DNA of 64,000 nucleotides from Balanoglossus misakiensis. Taxonomy: Eukaryota > Hemichordata. The notes beneath the pieces were generated by a model, which ran no database searches, was not told where the DNA came from, and worked only from the letters and a program-made list of their open reading frames with translations. Both the position numbers and the translations under genes were made by a program. This document shows positions 13,931-25,581 of this stretch, one piece after another. The DNA lies in assembly GCA_040954595.2 (NCBI GenBank), contig CM082591.2, forward strand, positions 5,146,001 to 5,210,000. The letters are read 5' to 3'. The stretch's first letter is position 1, and every line of letters starts with the position of its first letter.

Positions 13931-14416
13931 GTGGACAGAAATCGTGTTTTCTGACCGGTGTAGCACTGGTGTACATACCAGTAATACTTTAAAGGCCCAC
14001 GTTTGTTGAAGTGGGCATGATAGAGAATACAGCAGACCTATGGAACTCAGTGGTCACTGGGCAGTGCATAACACGTGCCCCTTTAAGTGCGATTTTTTTG
14101 CAGCTACATGACTTGTAAATTAATATTTTTTTACAGTGTACGTCCAACTTTGGGGACTTCATTTTCTGCTGTTGGCATTTCTAGCCGAAATGTCTGTCAG
14201 AGAGTGCCACCAGCATGATAAACTTGTTTGTATTTTTAAAATATAAAAACTGTGTTTATTTTTGTTTGTCTGTGTAACCACTTTTACATTGATGACCATG
14301 GGGAAACTAAAATATGGTCGATCTCACTTTTGGTAGGTGGGTGTGGGACACGCGAAAACAAATACGCCACCACATAGTTATTCGAACACCAGCAAATTGA
14401 TCGTATAATATCCTTT

Positions 14417-14422
14417 TTTATT
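14417..14422 (-). terminator. poly(A) signal of methyltransferase A
   Basis: AATAAA on the minus strand, 111 bases past the stop codon. The spacing matches that of paralogue D (113 bases), which supports it. Confidence 0.55.
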
Positions 14423-14532
14423 TGTAACGAACCGATTTGTAGCGCACCCAATTTTTGTATCGTTGATACAAAAAAATACACATGATAACGGAGCGACACT
14501 TTGAACTCGACATATGAGACGTGAAGCGTGGC

Positions 14533-17055
14533 TCATAACATCTTCCTGCAGTAGAAATCTATATTTAGATCATCGGGTTTTTCAAAATGAAAACAGTCAA
14601 ATCCCGTTTCTTTCAAAAGCTCCAACGCCCTTTCTTCTCCCCATGCTGCTCCTAAACCGAAGCTGCCACAGCCATGGGAGAGTGATGTTGTCATACAACG
14701 GAAAAGACTCATAGTATACACCATTGGAGACCAAGGATTCTCCTTGTTATCAGCATGCTTAGTGTGCAAGCCGATCTCGCCCATTAAAAAGAATCCATCG
14801 TCTTTCATCATGCTTCTCATCCCCCTCAGAAGGAGGTCGGGTCGTGGGACTTCATGGACCAAGTCTACGCAGTAGACAATATCAAATCTGGATTGCCAGG
14901 CTTCGGCCTCCGCCATTTTGGTTGCGTCGGCCAGGTGAAAGGTCACGTTCGAGAGTTGCATCATTGCCGCCCGAGATTTGGCAGCTGCCATTGCCTTCTC
15001 TGAGAGTTCAATGCCATGGAATGCACACTTGGGAAAATCATTGGCTAGAGAACACATAGCGGCACCAGAGCCACAGCCTACGTCACACACGACGGATGAC
15101 CTCTCTGTAAAGGGATTTGACACACAATTTATATTTTATAAGCACTATATAATGTGACCCCCTCTGATTAAAATTTTTACGAATTATGTGACTTATACGA
15201 CTCACATAACACACTTAAAAGTTTTAATCAGTAAATGCTCGCTTTATATAGTAATCACATCGATGGCATAGAAAATATGCAATATAATAGTCACCGACTG
15301 ATTCATAGTAATAGCCAATAAATTACGTACATGTATGAATGCCAAGCATTTACTTTGGACCAACAATTACGAAGCCATAATAATAATCAGTATTTTTTCA
15401 GTGAGAGAGATCTCCTAAAATATTTTATAGCTGTGATTGTGACTTAAAACGTCACTACAATTTTATCTCTGGTCCTGACCTACTCCTAATCTCCTTCTTT
15501 GAAGGCAATAAAAAATCAACCGCGTGAGAATACTAGACATATCAATAAAATACAATGTATGTTAAAAATCATATCCTCCAATAGACTTCCATCTGAATAA
15601 CTAATAGTATATCTCTTCGAATCTTTTTTTCTTCAAATATAAATGTTTGTAATAATTTTCATGTCACAAATATTGCAGATAGATATTCAACTTGAGGATC
15701 TCACCTAAAATCTTTCTGATGTCTTTGTTCCTTGTGAGCAAAGTTGGAGACTGTCCCTGCAGCATTAGTTTTGTCATATTTTCCATCCAAGGGACAAATA
15801 GCGAATATCTTGTATCTGAAACTCCTGCAGTTACAGGATAACACATAAACACACACCTATCAATGGTATGGATAATCGTGTCTATCCAAGGGACACTCTC
15901 ATTCGGATACCATGCATAAATTACATTTTCAATATGCAAATCAAATGATTTCTGTGTATGAAGTGTCCTACCAGCACCGCCATTTTTGAACACGTGAACA
16001 CTTTGTTGTAACCCAAAATAGCAACACACATGGTTTGGTTTCCTAAAAATTAGTACATAGTAGTGTAGCCTTGCTGATTGTCAATGCAATATAGACTAAG
16101 GTTTGATAGCACTCTGAGATCAACTGATTTATGATGGAGCATAAGCTTTTCATAGACATGTATAGCATCCTTCGTCAGATGTAAAAATGAATTTGTTTTC
16201 TTTATTCCGTTTTTGCTTCTGACGAAGGAGATTACAGGTCGAAAGATTATGCTCCAGCAAAAACAGTTGATCTCAGAGTGCTATCTAAAAATAAGGGAAA
16301 GCATGTTCTATCCTTCTCTATTGTGAGCACATAAGTCAAGTTGGCCGTACCGTTTGGTCCCTCCTTTTGGAAGCAGTCCGCAACATCCTTATAAACCTCG
16401 CATATCATTGGAAGTGCTTCCGCCATTATCGAAATTCCCCCAGCGCCATCTTTAGTGCAGAGGGCGTTGTGTCGATGTGGGGGTAGGTAATAAGTGTCCT
16501 TGTTTGAATCGACGTCTACAATCCCAGCAACCACCATGGCGCCCAGCCATTCCCTCACGTATCTACATAGTTACAAAGAATCATTGTAAGCTTATACATT
16601 GTACATGTTCTGTTACAGTGTATGGGGTTATCAAAATGCAAATTTCCAATGTTTGCTTGTTTGGAATGTTGTCACACAGGACGAGAGCGTGCAATTGTTT
16701 CATCACACTCAAACTTGCCAACTTATGAAGCACAAGACATGTCCGTTAAATGTGGCCTACTTTTGAAAACAATAACTTCTTCAGACGACAATTTTCGTCA
16801 AGGACAGCTTGACATCATTGCCCCAAGAGTGACCGACAACAGTCCCTCTGCACTCTGTGTATTGCCTAACCTCTCTTTCAACCCTGCAGCGTCTGCGATT
16901 TCCTGTGAGGTTTTCGCCCCTCCAAGCGTTGCCATGGTGTTGAAGAGACCAACAGCCGCACCGACTGCTATGCTGACCGAAGTAAAACCAGATTGGACAG
17001 TTGAAAACATCCGTTTCTCAAACGCTTCCGCTGTTTCTTTGTGACCAGTTGCCAT
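14533..17055 (-). CDS. methyltransferase A: winged-helix + class I SAM methyltransferase (Rv2258c-like)
   Basis: Four exons on the minus strand: 17,055-16,871; 16,562-16,351; 15,824-15,705; 15,104-14,533. Lengths of 185, 212, 120 and 572 nt give 362 aa with consistent GT-AG junctions. Residues about 36-100 form a winged-helix (helix-turn-helix TSQEIADAAGLKER) typical of dimerising O-methyltransferase-like enzymes. Residues about 177-300 are a Rossmann-fold SAM domain: motif I DVGCGSG (180-186), acidic residue E205 after beta-2 (ribose binding), LADA for the adenine loop, then VYCVDLVHEV as motif IV-like segment. No signal peptide or membrane segment is seen, so it is probably cytosolic. The substrate is unknown. 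The family is annotated in invertebrates after mycobacterial Rv2258c, and similarity to bacterial enzymes suggests old acquisition (inference). The start was chosen because paralogues B, C and D start at the same place. Confidence 0.88.
16105..16285. mobile_element. foldback / MITE-like element in intron 2 of methyltransferase A
   Basis: A 181-bp segment has imperfect terminal inverted repeats of about 45 bases: GATAGCACTCTGAGATCAAC at 16,105 is matched in reverse complement at the 16,285 end, and both ends continue with a GGAGCATAA core. An inner pair (CCTTCGTCAGA / TCTGACGAAGG) lets almost the whole element fold on itself. It has no coding capacity and is not evident in the introns of B, C or D, so it is probably a recent non-autonomous DNA transposon. 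Confidence 0.7.
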
Positions 17056-17116
17056 TTTCGCGTCGCTGATGTGGCATGTGGGCAGGGCAAACGTGAACGG
17101 CAAACGGCTGCAACTC

Positions 17117-17129
17117 AGGGCAAAGGTCA
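17117..17129 (+). promoter_or_regulatory. DR1-type nuclear-receptor motif upstream of methyltransferase A
   Basis: AGGGCA-A-AGGTCA lies 62-74 bases upstream of the A start codon and matches the HNF4/RXR/COUP-TF direct-repeat-1 pattern. Related motifs occur upstream of B and C. Function is inferred. Confidence 0.35.
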
Positions 17130-17306
17130 AAGGTTGAAACTGGAATAAATTTGTGCATAGACAATCTATCACACGTGACTGATATTATTCAGGTTGATGT
17201 ACAGTTTGTATGCATTGTGCCTCTTTTGGCGTCATGATATTGATCATCAAAGTTTTGATATAGTTGGGACGTTTAAGAAAGAGCACAAGTACAATTGAAA
17301 AATCAT

Positions 17307-17312
17307 TTTATT
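17307..17312 (-). terminator. poly(A) signal of methyltransferase B
   Basis: AATAAA on the minus strand, 136 bases past the stop codon of B at 17,448. Confidence 0.5.
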
Positions 17313-17447
17313 TTAATAAAGACGTAAATTACTATCACATATATTTCACATTTCCAGGGAATATAATTTAATGTAATATATCATAATAAAATAACACATG
17401 GAATGGTGCTATTATCGATTTTGGTGGTGGGGGTCATTAAACCTGAC

Positions 17448-19706
17448 TCATAGTGTTTTCCTGCAGTAAACATCAATTGCCACACCTCCAATGTTTTTAA
17501 CATGAACACAATCAAATCCTGACTCTTTCAAAAGCTCCAACGCCCTTTCTTCTCCCCACGCTGTTCCTAAACCAAAACTATCCTCTCCTTGGGAGAGCGA
17601 TGTTGGTAAACAACGGAACAGACTCATGCCATATATTATTGGAGACCAGGGGTTTCCCTTGTTATCGGCGCATTTGGTGCGCACACCGACGTCGTTCATT
17701 ACGAAGTAGCCATCGTCTTTCATCATGCTTCGGACCCCCCTCAGCAGTAAGTCGGGTCGCCCGACATCATGGACGAAATCGACGCAATAGACGACGTCAA
17801 ATTTGGACTTCCACTCGTCCAGCTCCGCCATCTTTATGACGTCAGCGAGGTGAAAGGTCACGTTCGAGAGTCCCATTGTTGCCGCCCGAGACTTAGCGGC
17901 AGTGACGGCCCTCTCTGACAAGTCAATGCCGTGAAATTCGCACTTGGGGAAATCACGGGCCAGAAAGCACAGATCGGCACCACCGCCACAGCCTACGTCA
18001 CACACAGCCGAGGAGGTCTCTGCAAATTATGGAGAGGTTTGATATTAAGTGACACTTATAATACTTCAACACGTTTGTCAGTGCTGTGGTGCCTTTACTA
18101 TGAGCACCGGAAAAGAATGTTGCATGCGGAATCTCACCTAAAATTCTCTTGATATCATCATTCCCTGTCAGAAGTGTGGGTGGTTGTCCCTTTAGCCGAA
18201 TGCTCGACGCATCATCCATCCAATGATCGAAGAGTGTGTATCTTGACTCTGGAACCCCTGGTCGAATTGAACACACGTGACACACTTTATTACACGCGTC
18301 ATGCCCATGCTGTGTGGTTATTCGCTAGGACCAGTCATGTGATATGATATTACGACTATATCCCAATAGTCATACCAACTATACCCAAAGTAAATCGTGG
18401 TGTCTAGTAACCAATACTGTCGGATCCTGAATGACACACTGGGTGCAATACACAGCCTAATAATATCTTAGCGAGCACACATGACAACCTTTTTTGTTTT
18501 CAAACATAATTGAATGTTGGTAGGACCATTATTAGTCTGCTAATGTCCCCGAGATGCATACTACCGTTCATTGCTAAGTCTATGTAATTCACCAGTGTGT
18601 TGTATAAGTAAGCTCTATCGCTCAGTATCTCAAGAAATTGTACCTTTTGGGCCACCCTGTTGGAAGCAAGTAACCACATCCTTGTAAGGTTCACAGAGCA
18701 CTGGAATCGCTTCAGTCAGCTTTCCGATGTTCCCAGCGCCATCTTTAGTGCAGAGGGCGTTGTGTCGAAGTGGGGGTAGGTAATAAGTGTTCTTGTCTGA
18801 ATCGACGTCTACAATCCCAGCAACCACCATTGCGCCCAGCCACTCCCTCACGTACCTGCAATAGCATTTCCGAGTAAAGAGGCAATGTCGTCAAAACTCT
18901 ACATTGTATATCGTTTAATTTATTTACAAATAAAAAGACGGTACTACTTATTTGTATACCCTTTTCTTATGGCAAAGCCCCCAGGAGTTTTCACACATGA
19001 TGATATGTGAACGTTTCACTCGTACACAATCATACCTGTATACAAATGTACATTCGCGTTCTATTTTTAACATTGACGATGACGTAAGAGGTCAATCGAT
19101 CTGCATTTAAATATAAACATTTGTACCTGGGATCACAGCTGTTCAACTGTAGAGTGGCGTAAGGGGGGGGGGGGGAGGGCAGAAGTAGGATTGCCCTTAT
19201 CTACTCTCTCATGAAATCTATTTTTCAGGACGACTGTACATATACATGTATGCAGCACACCAATTGGTACACAGGCATGGGTCCACATATATCATTTACA
19301 CACTCTCAGGCTGGGGCAGACCATCCCAATGAAGGGCTTCAATAACCCATCACTTGTATTAAACAACACAGGCTTGTGGAGTACCTTAATAGTAAAGAAT
19401 GGCTTCTGCAGCAGACCTACGTAAATGACCTTCCGTGACTTACATAAATGATGTGATATCAATGCCATGCATTGATCATTGACACCAACGGCACATGCGT
19501 AAAGCACGTGCATTGACTGACCTCTCCTTCAGCCCAGCGGCGTCTGCGATTTCCTGCGACGTTTTCGCCCCTCCGAGCGTTGCCATGACATTGAAGAGAC
19601 CCGTAGCCGACCCCACTGCTATGCTGACAGTGGTGAAACCCGATTGGACAGTTGTGAACATCCGTTTTTCGAACGTTTCAGCAGTTTCGTCGTGTTGAGC
19701 CTCCAT
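17448..19706 (-). CDS. methyltransferase B: winged-helix + class I SAM methyltransferase (Rv2258c-like)
   Basis: Exons on the minus strand: 19,706-19,522; 18,855-18,644; 18,257-18,138; 18,019-17,448. They have exactly the lengths of gene A and give 362 aa with an intact frame. The winged-helix segment (TSQEIADAAGLKERYVREWL) and SAM motif I DVGCGGG are present. The D/E pair after beta-2 reads GIDLSERA, so the ribose-binding acid is D here and E in A, C and D. The C-terminus (VKNIGGVAIDVYCRKTL) differs most from the C/D pair. It is tandem with A, 392 bases away, and transcribed in the same direction. Predicted SAM-dependent methyl transfer; substrate unknown. Tandem duplication with independent intron divergence is the simplest history. 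Confidence 0.88.
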
Positions 19707-20274
19707 TGTTGTGTCAACGATGAGAGGTCAACCGCAAACTAACGGTCAAAGGTTGTATTATGAGTATTAGGCATGTTAGGAGTGTATCCCCCGTGTGTTC
19801 AAGGTTGTCGATAGAGCACACAGATTGCCTTTGGCTATATAGATATTTTCCAGGGGCCCGGGGGACAGATTTTCACCAAACGTCAATTCTTTCTTATGTT
19901 ATAAAGTGCGTCGAGTCTTTGTGAAATTAAGGGAAATAGGGTGTTCAACGTCTCGCTATGTGTAATGTAACAGTTAACGCCGAGAGAAATTACATGCTTG
20001 TTAGTCTTTATTAGATAAAAAATGAAAATTATATAAAATATATCCGGTGAACTTATTTGGGATAATTTGTTATACTGTGAATCGTTAAAATTATAATGAC
20101 ATGTGCAAAAAATGAAAAAAAGACACTGTAGGATGTTAAAGTATAAACCCAGATTTGTTAAGACCCTATTTCAATGGTTTACAACACTCTAAGAGAAAAA
20201 GTAATAATTAATTAATCTAATTAAATATATTTCTGATATTAATAAATACAATGAACTAACCTAATTAAAAATAT
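19707..20274. other. spacer between methyltransferase B and the left duplication arm
   Basis: A/T-rich sequence containing the presumed B promoter (degenerate DR1-like CGGTCA-A-AGGTTG at 19,743-19,755) and, toward 20,215-20,285, two direct copies of a segment around ATATTTCTGATAT. No gene is seen. Confidence 0.5.
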
Positions 20275-20788
20275 TTCTGATATCAATGCATGTGATCTAT
20301 TATGTAATCGAATACGGACTAGTTCTTCAGAGAAATTACAAACTAATTCTTTCTCTGGTGAAAATATCATCAGTGGTTATTGACACTGTTTTTGGGCGCC
20401 ATATAGTTAATTCGTTTCACTATCATGGTAAAATTAAAATTACGGAACATGCATGCAAAATGTTCCAGATATGTGAATAAATGAATATTACTTAATATCT
20501 TGAGGAAATACATTCTTGATAATACGTTAACCCCCCCCCCCCGCGCAAAAATATACAAAACCCAAGATTTCTGCAATAGCAAACCAGTGCACTTGATATG
20601 TAAGTCGCAAAAAGACAGACTTGTATAGAGACTGAGTACATAATCCAGCTTATATAATCGCCTAAAACGCCTTCACAGAAAATTAAAAAAAATGTGGTAA
20701 TATACAGGCTATACTCGATCTTCGTTCAGATTGCCATGAATAACAATTTGGGCGACATGCAGGTATGATTCCTTCTCTTGCAATCGGG

Positions 20789-23074
20789 TTACACTTCTGA
20801 CAAAGCTATTTCAGAGTAAGCTTCCTTAAGCATCTCATCCCCCTTAGTGTTGGAATCGCCTTCAGCAGAGCAGCTTCTGTTGTTGATACCTTCCACAATA
20901 CCTTCTGTAGTACTAGTCTTACTGTGAGATATAGCAACTTTACGGCGGCAGTACCTGATCGCACACACTGTTCCAAACGCCGCCATAGCGGTGAACATTC
21001 CAAGGAAAAAGCCAATCACTGTGTAGCCGTTAACAGGTTGGACCGACGCGTTCTTTGCTCCGTTTGATGCTGCTGCAGTAGGTTTCCTTTCATCTGTAAT
21101 TATCGGTTGTGTTGTGATGCTTGAGCTTACTGTTGGGACAGCCACGTCGGTGGATAATTGGCTGATATGCGTGTCTGTATGCACAGTTATACCAGTAGTT
21201 GTATCCGTTCCCGAAGCTATACCTGGAGTATCCGTAACCGTGTCTGTACCTGCAGTATTTGCGTATTTTTCTCGTCTTGAACATATGCATGTGCCTGTGC
21301 CCATATCTCCATCTGCATCTATATCTGTATATGTACGTGTACCTATAGCTGAAGTTCCATCTGCATTCGTATTTGTATATGTATCTGTACCTCTAGCTGA
21401 AGTTATATATGTACCAGCATCTACATCTGCAGTTGTATCCGTATCTGAACCAGTAGCTGCAGTTTCATCTTCACTTGTATCTGAATCTGATGTGATTTCT
21501 GTTGTGCCAGAATTAGCTATTCTTGAAGTTGAACTGTGATTCGGAGGTGTTGATGGTATGATGGCTCCTGACACTTCGAAAACCGTTGAGATATCTGCAG
21601 GCGTTGATGGTGTTTCTGTTGTTCCAAGTGGAAAAGGCTGTCCCGTGGAATTACTGTTAAGCATTCTAATCCCTAAGGATGTCCCTTCCGAGTTCGTCGC
21701 CACGCACGTATACGAACCCAACTCTGACATCTCTACCGATGGGATGAAGAGGCTTCCATTATCTTGTTGAACAATCTTTTCCTCAGAGCACGTGTTCTCC
21801 GTTTGACCTCGGATAATCTTGCCTGCAGGGCTGACCCAATGTCTATCAGGTTCCGGCACGCCATATACGTCACAGTCCATAGTTACACTGTTGCCAATTG
21901 CAGTGGTGATTGTTTTGATTGGTGCATTGAATACCGGAAGAGGGTAACATGTAAAATTCTCTAAAGGCATCTGCAACATATCACGTCCTGCAAGGGGACC
22001 TGGTGACTTGCATCTTGTGACTTCGGGGCCAAAATGTATCCAATTGTTTTCACCATTCAACCACGCCAGGACGTCCCTCAAACGACAGTCACATGACCAT
22101 GGGTTATTGTACATGTATAAAATCTCTAAATCATCCAATCCATTGAAAATATTTCCTGGCAGTGTTGTAATATTATTATTGCGAAAATATACATGCGTCA
22201 ATTGATGAAGTCCATGGAAGATTTTATCCGGCAAATATGTGATTGCATTAAATGATAAGCTTAAACTATTCAAATTAGTCAACCCATGAAAAATGGTTTC
22301 TGAAAATGAAAGTAAAGAATTTTTGCTCAGCGACAGGAGATTTAGTTCGCCTAACCCCCTAAAAATATCTTCAGGCAACTTGCTGATTGAATTTTCGAAC
22401 AAGAACAAACTTTGGAGATTCGTCAAGCCATGGAAGAGGTTTTCCGGAAGACAAGTGAGTTTATTGTTACCGAGGTGAATGATACGGAGATTTTTAAGGC
22501 CGTGGAAGAGAGTTCCTGGCAAATACGTCAGCATATTGTGATAGAAGTATAATCTTTCCAATTTGTCCGTTTTCTTAAAAATGTTTTCCGGTAGCGTTGT
22601 GATTTGATTGCTTTCGACGAATAGATCTTTAAGTTCGGAGCAATTTTCAAATATCGTTTCTGGTAATGCGCGTAGCATATTTTGAGATAGGTTAAGTCTA
22701 CTCAGCTGACGCAGGTCGTTGAATATTTTATCGGGTAATGACGACAACAGGTTTCTATTTAGGTATAGTATCGTCAAACCTCGAAGACCAGTAAAGGCAC
22801 CCTCTGCAGTGTGATTGATGTTGTTGACGGACAGGTACAGGTGTTTCAGGTCGAAAAATGTCATAAAAGTGCCGTTTTCAAGACTTGTCAAAAGGTTATC
22901 ATTGAGTTGGAGAAGGCTTGTGTCCAATGGTATGTCAGGAGTGATTACAGTTAACTCCCTCATACCGCAATAAACCGCAGTACCACTACATATACAGTTT
23001 CCCGGGCACCCTTGTACGGTTCGGAGTAGTGCAAGAGTAGTCAGAACCAACAACAGTCTGCGAAGATTCCCCAT
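20789..23074 (-). CDS. LRR-Ig single-pass membrane receptor 1 (761 aa)
   Basis: One uninterrupted coding exon on the minus strand; the acceptor TTTTTTGCAG lies 29 bases upstream of the ATG (exon edge 23,103). Domains in order: signal peptide 1-22; cysteine-rich LRRNT cap from C23; eleven 24-residue leucine-rich repeats (about 51-325); LRRCT cap beginning NPWSCDC; one Ig domain (about 385-470, with VTMDC and GSYTC cysteines); a Ser/Thr/Asp-rich stalk; a membrane helix (about 686-706, VIGFFLGMFTAMAAFGTVCAI); and a 55-residue tail. The tail carries YSEI and ends SEV, a class I PDZ ligand. The architecture matches AMIGO/LRRIG-type cell-surface adhesion or recognition proteins; the ligand is unknown. 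Its inverted near-copy is receptor 2, and the LRR and Ig regions differ at only a few percent of residues. Confidence 0.9.
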   Translation of the reverse strand: MGNLRRLLLVLTTLALLRTVQGCPGNCICSGTAVYCGMRELTVITPDIPLDTSLLQLNDNLLTSLENGTFMTFFDLKHLYLSVNNINHTAEGAFTGLRGLTILYLNRNLLSSLPDKIFNDLRQLSRLNLSQNMLRALPETIFENCSELKDLFVESNQITTLPENIFKKTDKLERLYFYHNMLTYLPGTLFHGLKNLRIIHLGNNKLTCLPENLFHGLTNLQSLFLFENSISKLPEDIFRGLGELNLLSLSKNSLLSFSETIFHGLTNLNSLSLSFNAITYLPDKIFHGLHQLTHVYFRNNNITTLPGNIFNGLDDLEILYMYNNPWSCDCRLRDVLAWLNGENNWIHFGPEVTRCKSPGPLAGRDMLQMPLENFTCYPLPVFNAPIKTITTAIGNSVTMDCDVYGVPEPDRHWVSPAGKIIRGQTENTCSEEKIVQQDNGSLFIPSVEMSELGSYTCVATNSEGTSLGIRMLNSNSTGQPFPLGTTETPSTPADISTVFEVSGAIIPSTPPNHSSTSRIANSGTTEITSDSDTSEDETAATGSDTDTTADVDAGTYITSARGTDTYTNTNADGTSAIGTRTYTDIDADGDMGTGTCICSRREKYANTAGTDTVTDTPGIASGTDTTTGITVHTDTHISQLSTDVAVPTVSSSITTQPIITDERKPTAAASNGAKNASVQPVNGYTVIGFFLGMFTAMAAFGTVCAIRYCRRKVAISHSKTSTTEGIVEGINNRSCSAEGDSNTKGDEMLKEAYSEIALSEV
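21308..21403 (-). repeat. 48-bp coding repeat, two copies (receptor 1 stalk)
   Basis: Two tandem copies of the 48-bp unit encode TSARGTDTYTNTNADG and TSAIGTRTYTDIDADG. This is the short allele-like counterpart of the ten-copy array in receptor 2. Confidence 0.85.
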
Positions 23075-24734
23075 ATTGCATTTATCCTCGCAAGTGACGT
23101 ATTCTGCAAAAAATAAACAGTTAGTAATAACAGATTATTACATATCTGTGTTATATCAATGCCAAAGGAAAATATAAACAAGTAGAACGCGGCGGGTACA
23201 GATTTTCAGAGGAATTATATAGCCACCAAATGTTTCAATTCTTTGCTGTTCTATAACTGTGTGAGGAACCTGCTTGTAAAAGAACCCAAAGAAATATGCT
23301 TTCACCATCTTGATTTTTAATTCACAGAGAGATTATCGGCCGTCCAGCTCTCTGATTGAAAGGCATAATGTACAATGAATAGACAGCGGGTATTCTCTGC
23401 ATTGTTTACGCCATGTTTGTCTACAGCATTCAGTTTTTTCTTTCTAAAACTATGGTGGACGTGACTTCTTTCTTCTGTTGCACCGAAACTGTGGAACACC
23501 CTTCCACTGAACACATCAGGAGATTAGTTTTACCAGGTTGGAAGGGGTGGGGGGTAAAGACATATCTTCATCAGAGCTTGCATTGTGGCATGAACCTTTA
23601 AGCATTATTGTGCAAAGAATTTGTCTTGCAGGTTGGTGTTGTATAAAATTTAGTTGAAACTGCAAAGAAGCTTGAAGGCTGCCGTGGGTGAATGCAAAGT
23701 CATCTTTTACACTAACTGTATGAAAAGCTGTCAGCAGGGTGCTTCGTGTGTACAATAGTGCCGCAGCATAGTGATTGTTGACTTGAAACTAATTAGGAGT
23801 TTAGGACGGAAATGTGACTGGCATGGACTATATCCTCTAAAGCATTTTACAGAGATAATGAATACTTTGAGTAGGTTTAAATCTAAGGATTAAAGCTGGA
23901 CAATAAATAAGTAGAACTCATTTGGTAGCAATATATAAAGGAACTGAAGGTTTAACGTTTTGAATTCTAATTGAACGTTTGTAAGAGTCTTTTTGTAAAA
24001 TATAACAGTATCTGTCAGGAAACCGTTGCGATCCACCATTTCAAAGTTGTAATTTCAAGGGTCTGACAGCGTATAGACGTTAAATACAAGGCATTATTTA
24101 ATATATCATGACATACATCGTGATTTTACTTGCAAAATGGCTGCACGTATATTATTTTAGTGGTCTGCAATTTAGGGATACCATTGCTATGATCACAATG
24201 AACATGAAAATGTTCCAAAATATTAGCATGATCTGATTGTCGTAAAATGAAGGATCAAATATGTTGCTAGCGAATTTACTGCAAACTCAAGTTATTAACC
24301 GAACACAGCAAGAGTTACTTCAACGCCATCAAAATATTCTTCACGATAGAATTATCTGACTTACTGAATATCTATTCTTGTATTAATTAAACGGAGACTT
24401 CACACACACAATTTCCGTTGTGGTATAAATTAAAATCGGATGTTGCAAAAAAAAAACCTTTCCACAGCGATTCGTTAGTTTTATCTGCTTTTCTTGTTTC
24501 ATACTTGATTCCCTCTCAAAAATGACTGTATTTTCTCACTGACGGGTTAATAACCAAAATGTAAAGATGTCATTTACGTTTACAATGATCTGGGAAGTTG
24601 CCACATATTAAATACGCCAATGCAACTATCTCAAACAACTATACCTTCAATGAATCAACTAATCTAAATTGCGACACAGACCAAGAAGATTTTCGTCTAT
24701 TTGGAGTTTAGAAAAAAAACACTTAGAAAGTTAC

Positions 24735-24890
24735 CTGATTGATTCTGTTGAAAACAGACAAAGGCTAGAAGAACTCTCAACACGGTGTTCCCTGCTGCTC
24801 TGTGAAGTGGAGCACAGTTGTCGACGTGAGGACCGCCCGCTGAGCGAGTAGATTGTCCTTCCAGAGCACGTCGCTGTCAATATATGGATT
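24735..24890 (-). other. non-coding leader exon of LRR-Ig receptor 1
   Basis: On the minus strand AATCAATCAG|GTAACT gives a donor at 24,735/24,734. The same junction is conserved in the right arm at 31,257/31,258. The paired acceptor is TTTTTTGCAG just upstream of the coding exon, giving a 1.6-kb intron. The exon's 5' end is not determined; 24,890 is a rough limit of the most conserved block. Confidence 0.4.
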
Positions 24891-25190
24891 TGGGACTTCA
24901 GAGTTCAAAGGAGACATGGAGGATTTAACGTTTCGCACTTTAAAAAAAACGGAAAAAATCACAGAAGCACTGATCATCTAATAATAATAATATGATCTAA
25001 GTTGGTCGCATTACATGCACATTGAATCGGGCACGCGCAAGGGTTTATTGTCTCTACATTGGCTTTCCTACTCCCACTGACAACCAGGGACTATTTCCTT
25101 CAAATCGTTATGTATAAAGAGTATGTGGATAGGCTTCCGAATCAATGCGCTGTGAATAAGAAACAGTGTCTTTTCATAGCAGACTTCACT

Positions 25191-25581
25191 GACTATTATA
25201 GGTCACACCCTTTCACTACCATGGCTCAGTCCAAACCAATTAATTTCTATGGCAAGGATGTACCTCATAAGATGGCACTGGCGGTCGATCGGTCAACAAC
25301 AGTATCGTTCACTATCGTATTTGACTTTGATGGACCGAGGACAAATCTCAGGCAAGGGTAAAAAATAACCATACGTTTGCAGATTGTGTGTCACAATCAT
25401 ATAATATTGTATACAGAATTGAAATTTTATAACATAATTATATATCTGTGCCAATGTGGGCAATGCAATGCAATATGCCTGTTAGGTCTTCGGGTCCAAC
25501 TTAGGCTTATGGACGTTACATTTGTACATTGTACAATTATTTTGGTATGTCATGCAAATTGTGTTATCCTTTTCAATTTCT
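25191..25581. other. 3' flank of methyltransferase C, nothing recognised
   Basis: Start of the spacer between the duplication arms. It holds the 3' flank of methyltransferase C. No AATAAA for C is visible close to its stop; the first match on that strand is about 540 bases away, inside the left arm. Confidence 0.4.

Larger units (their letters stand above)
13846..14532. other. convergent intergenic region (ETS 3' / methyltransferase A 3')
   Basis: About 690 bases separate the two stop codons. It should hold both 3' untranslated regions. It contains a GA microsatellite and the methyltransferase A poly(A) signal. I see no coding exon. Confidence 0.6.
20275..25190. repeat. left arm of a large inverted duplication
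   Basis: This segment matches the reverse complement of about 30,800-36,480. Similarity covers the LRR-Ig coding region, its intron, its leader exon and both non-coding flanks. The inner edge is near 25,190, where the shared CTGCTATGAAAAGACACTGT ends. The outer edge is near 20,275, where the shared TCACATGCAT..AT stretch fades. Small differences are the VNTR, a stalk duplication and one retroposon, all enlarging the right arm. Boundaries are by eye and good to some tens of bases. Confidence 0.85.

Noticed and set aside
16247-16558. 103-codon minus-strand frame in methyltransferase A
   Set aside because: Exon 2 read through into the intron and the MITE; the splice donor at 16,351/16,350 matches the paralogues.
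23317-23601. Short frames conserved between the two arms (also 32,488-32,781)
   Set aside because: They are conserved because the whole arm is duplicated, including non-coding DNA, and both strands give equally conserved frames. No coding-specific signal.
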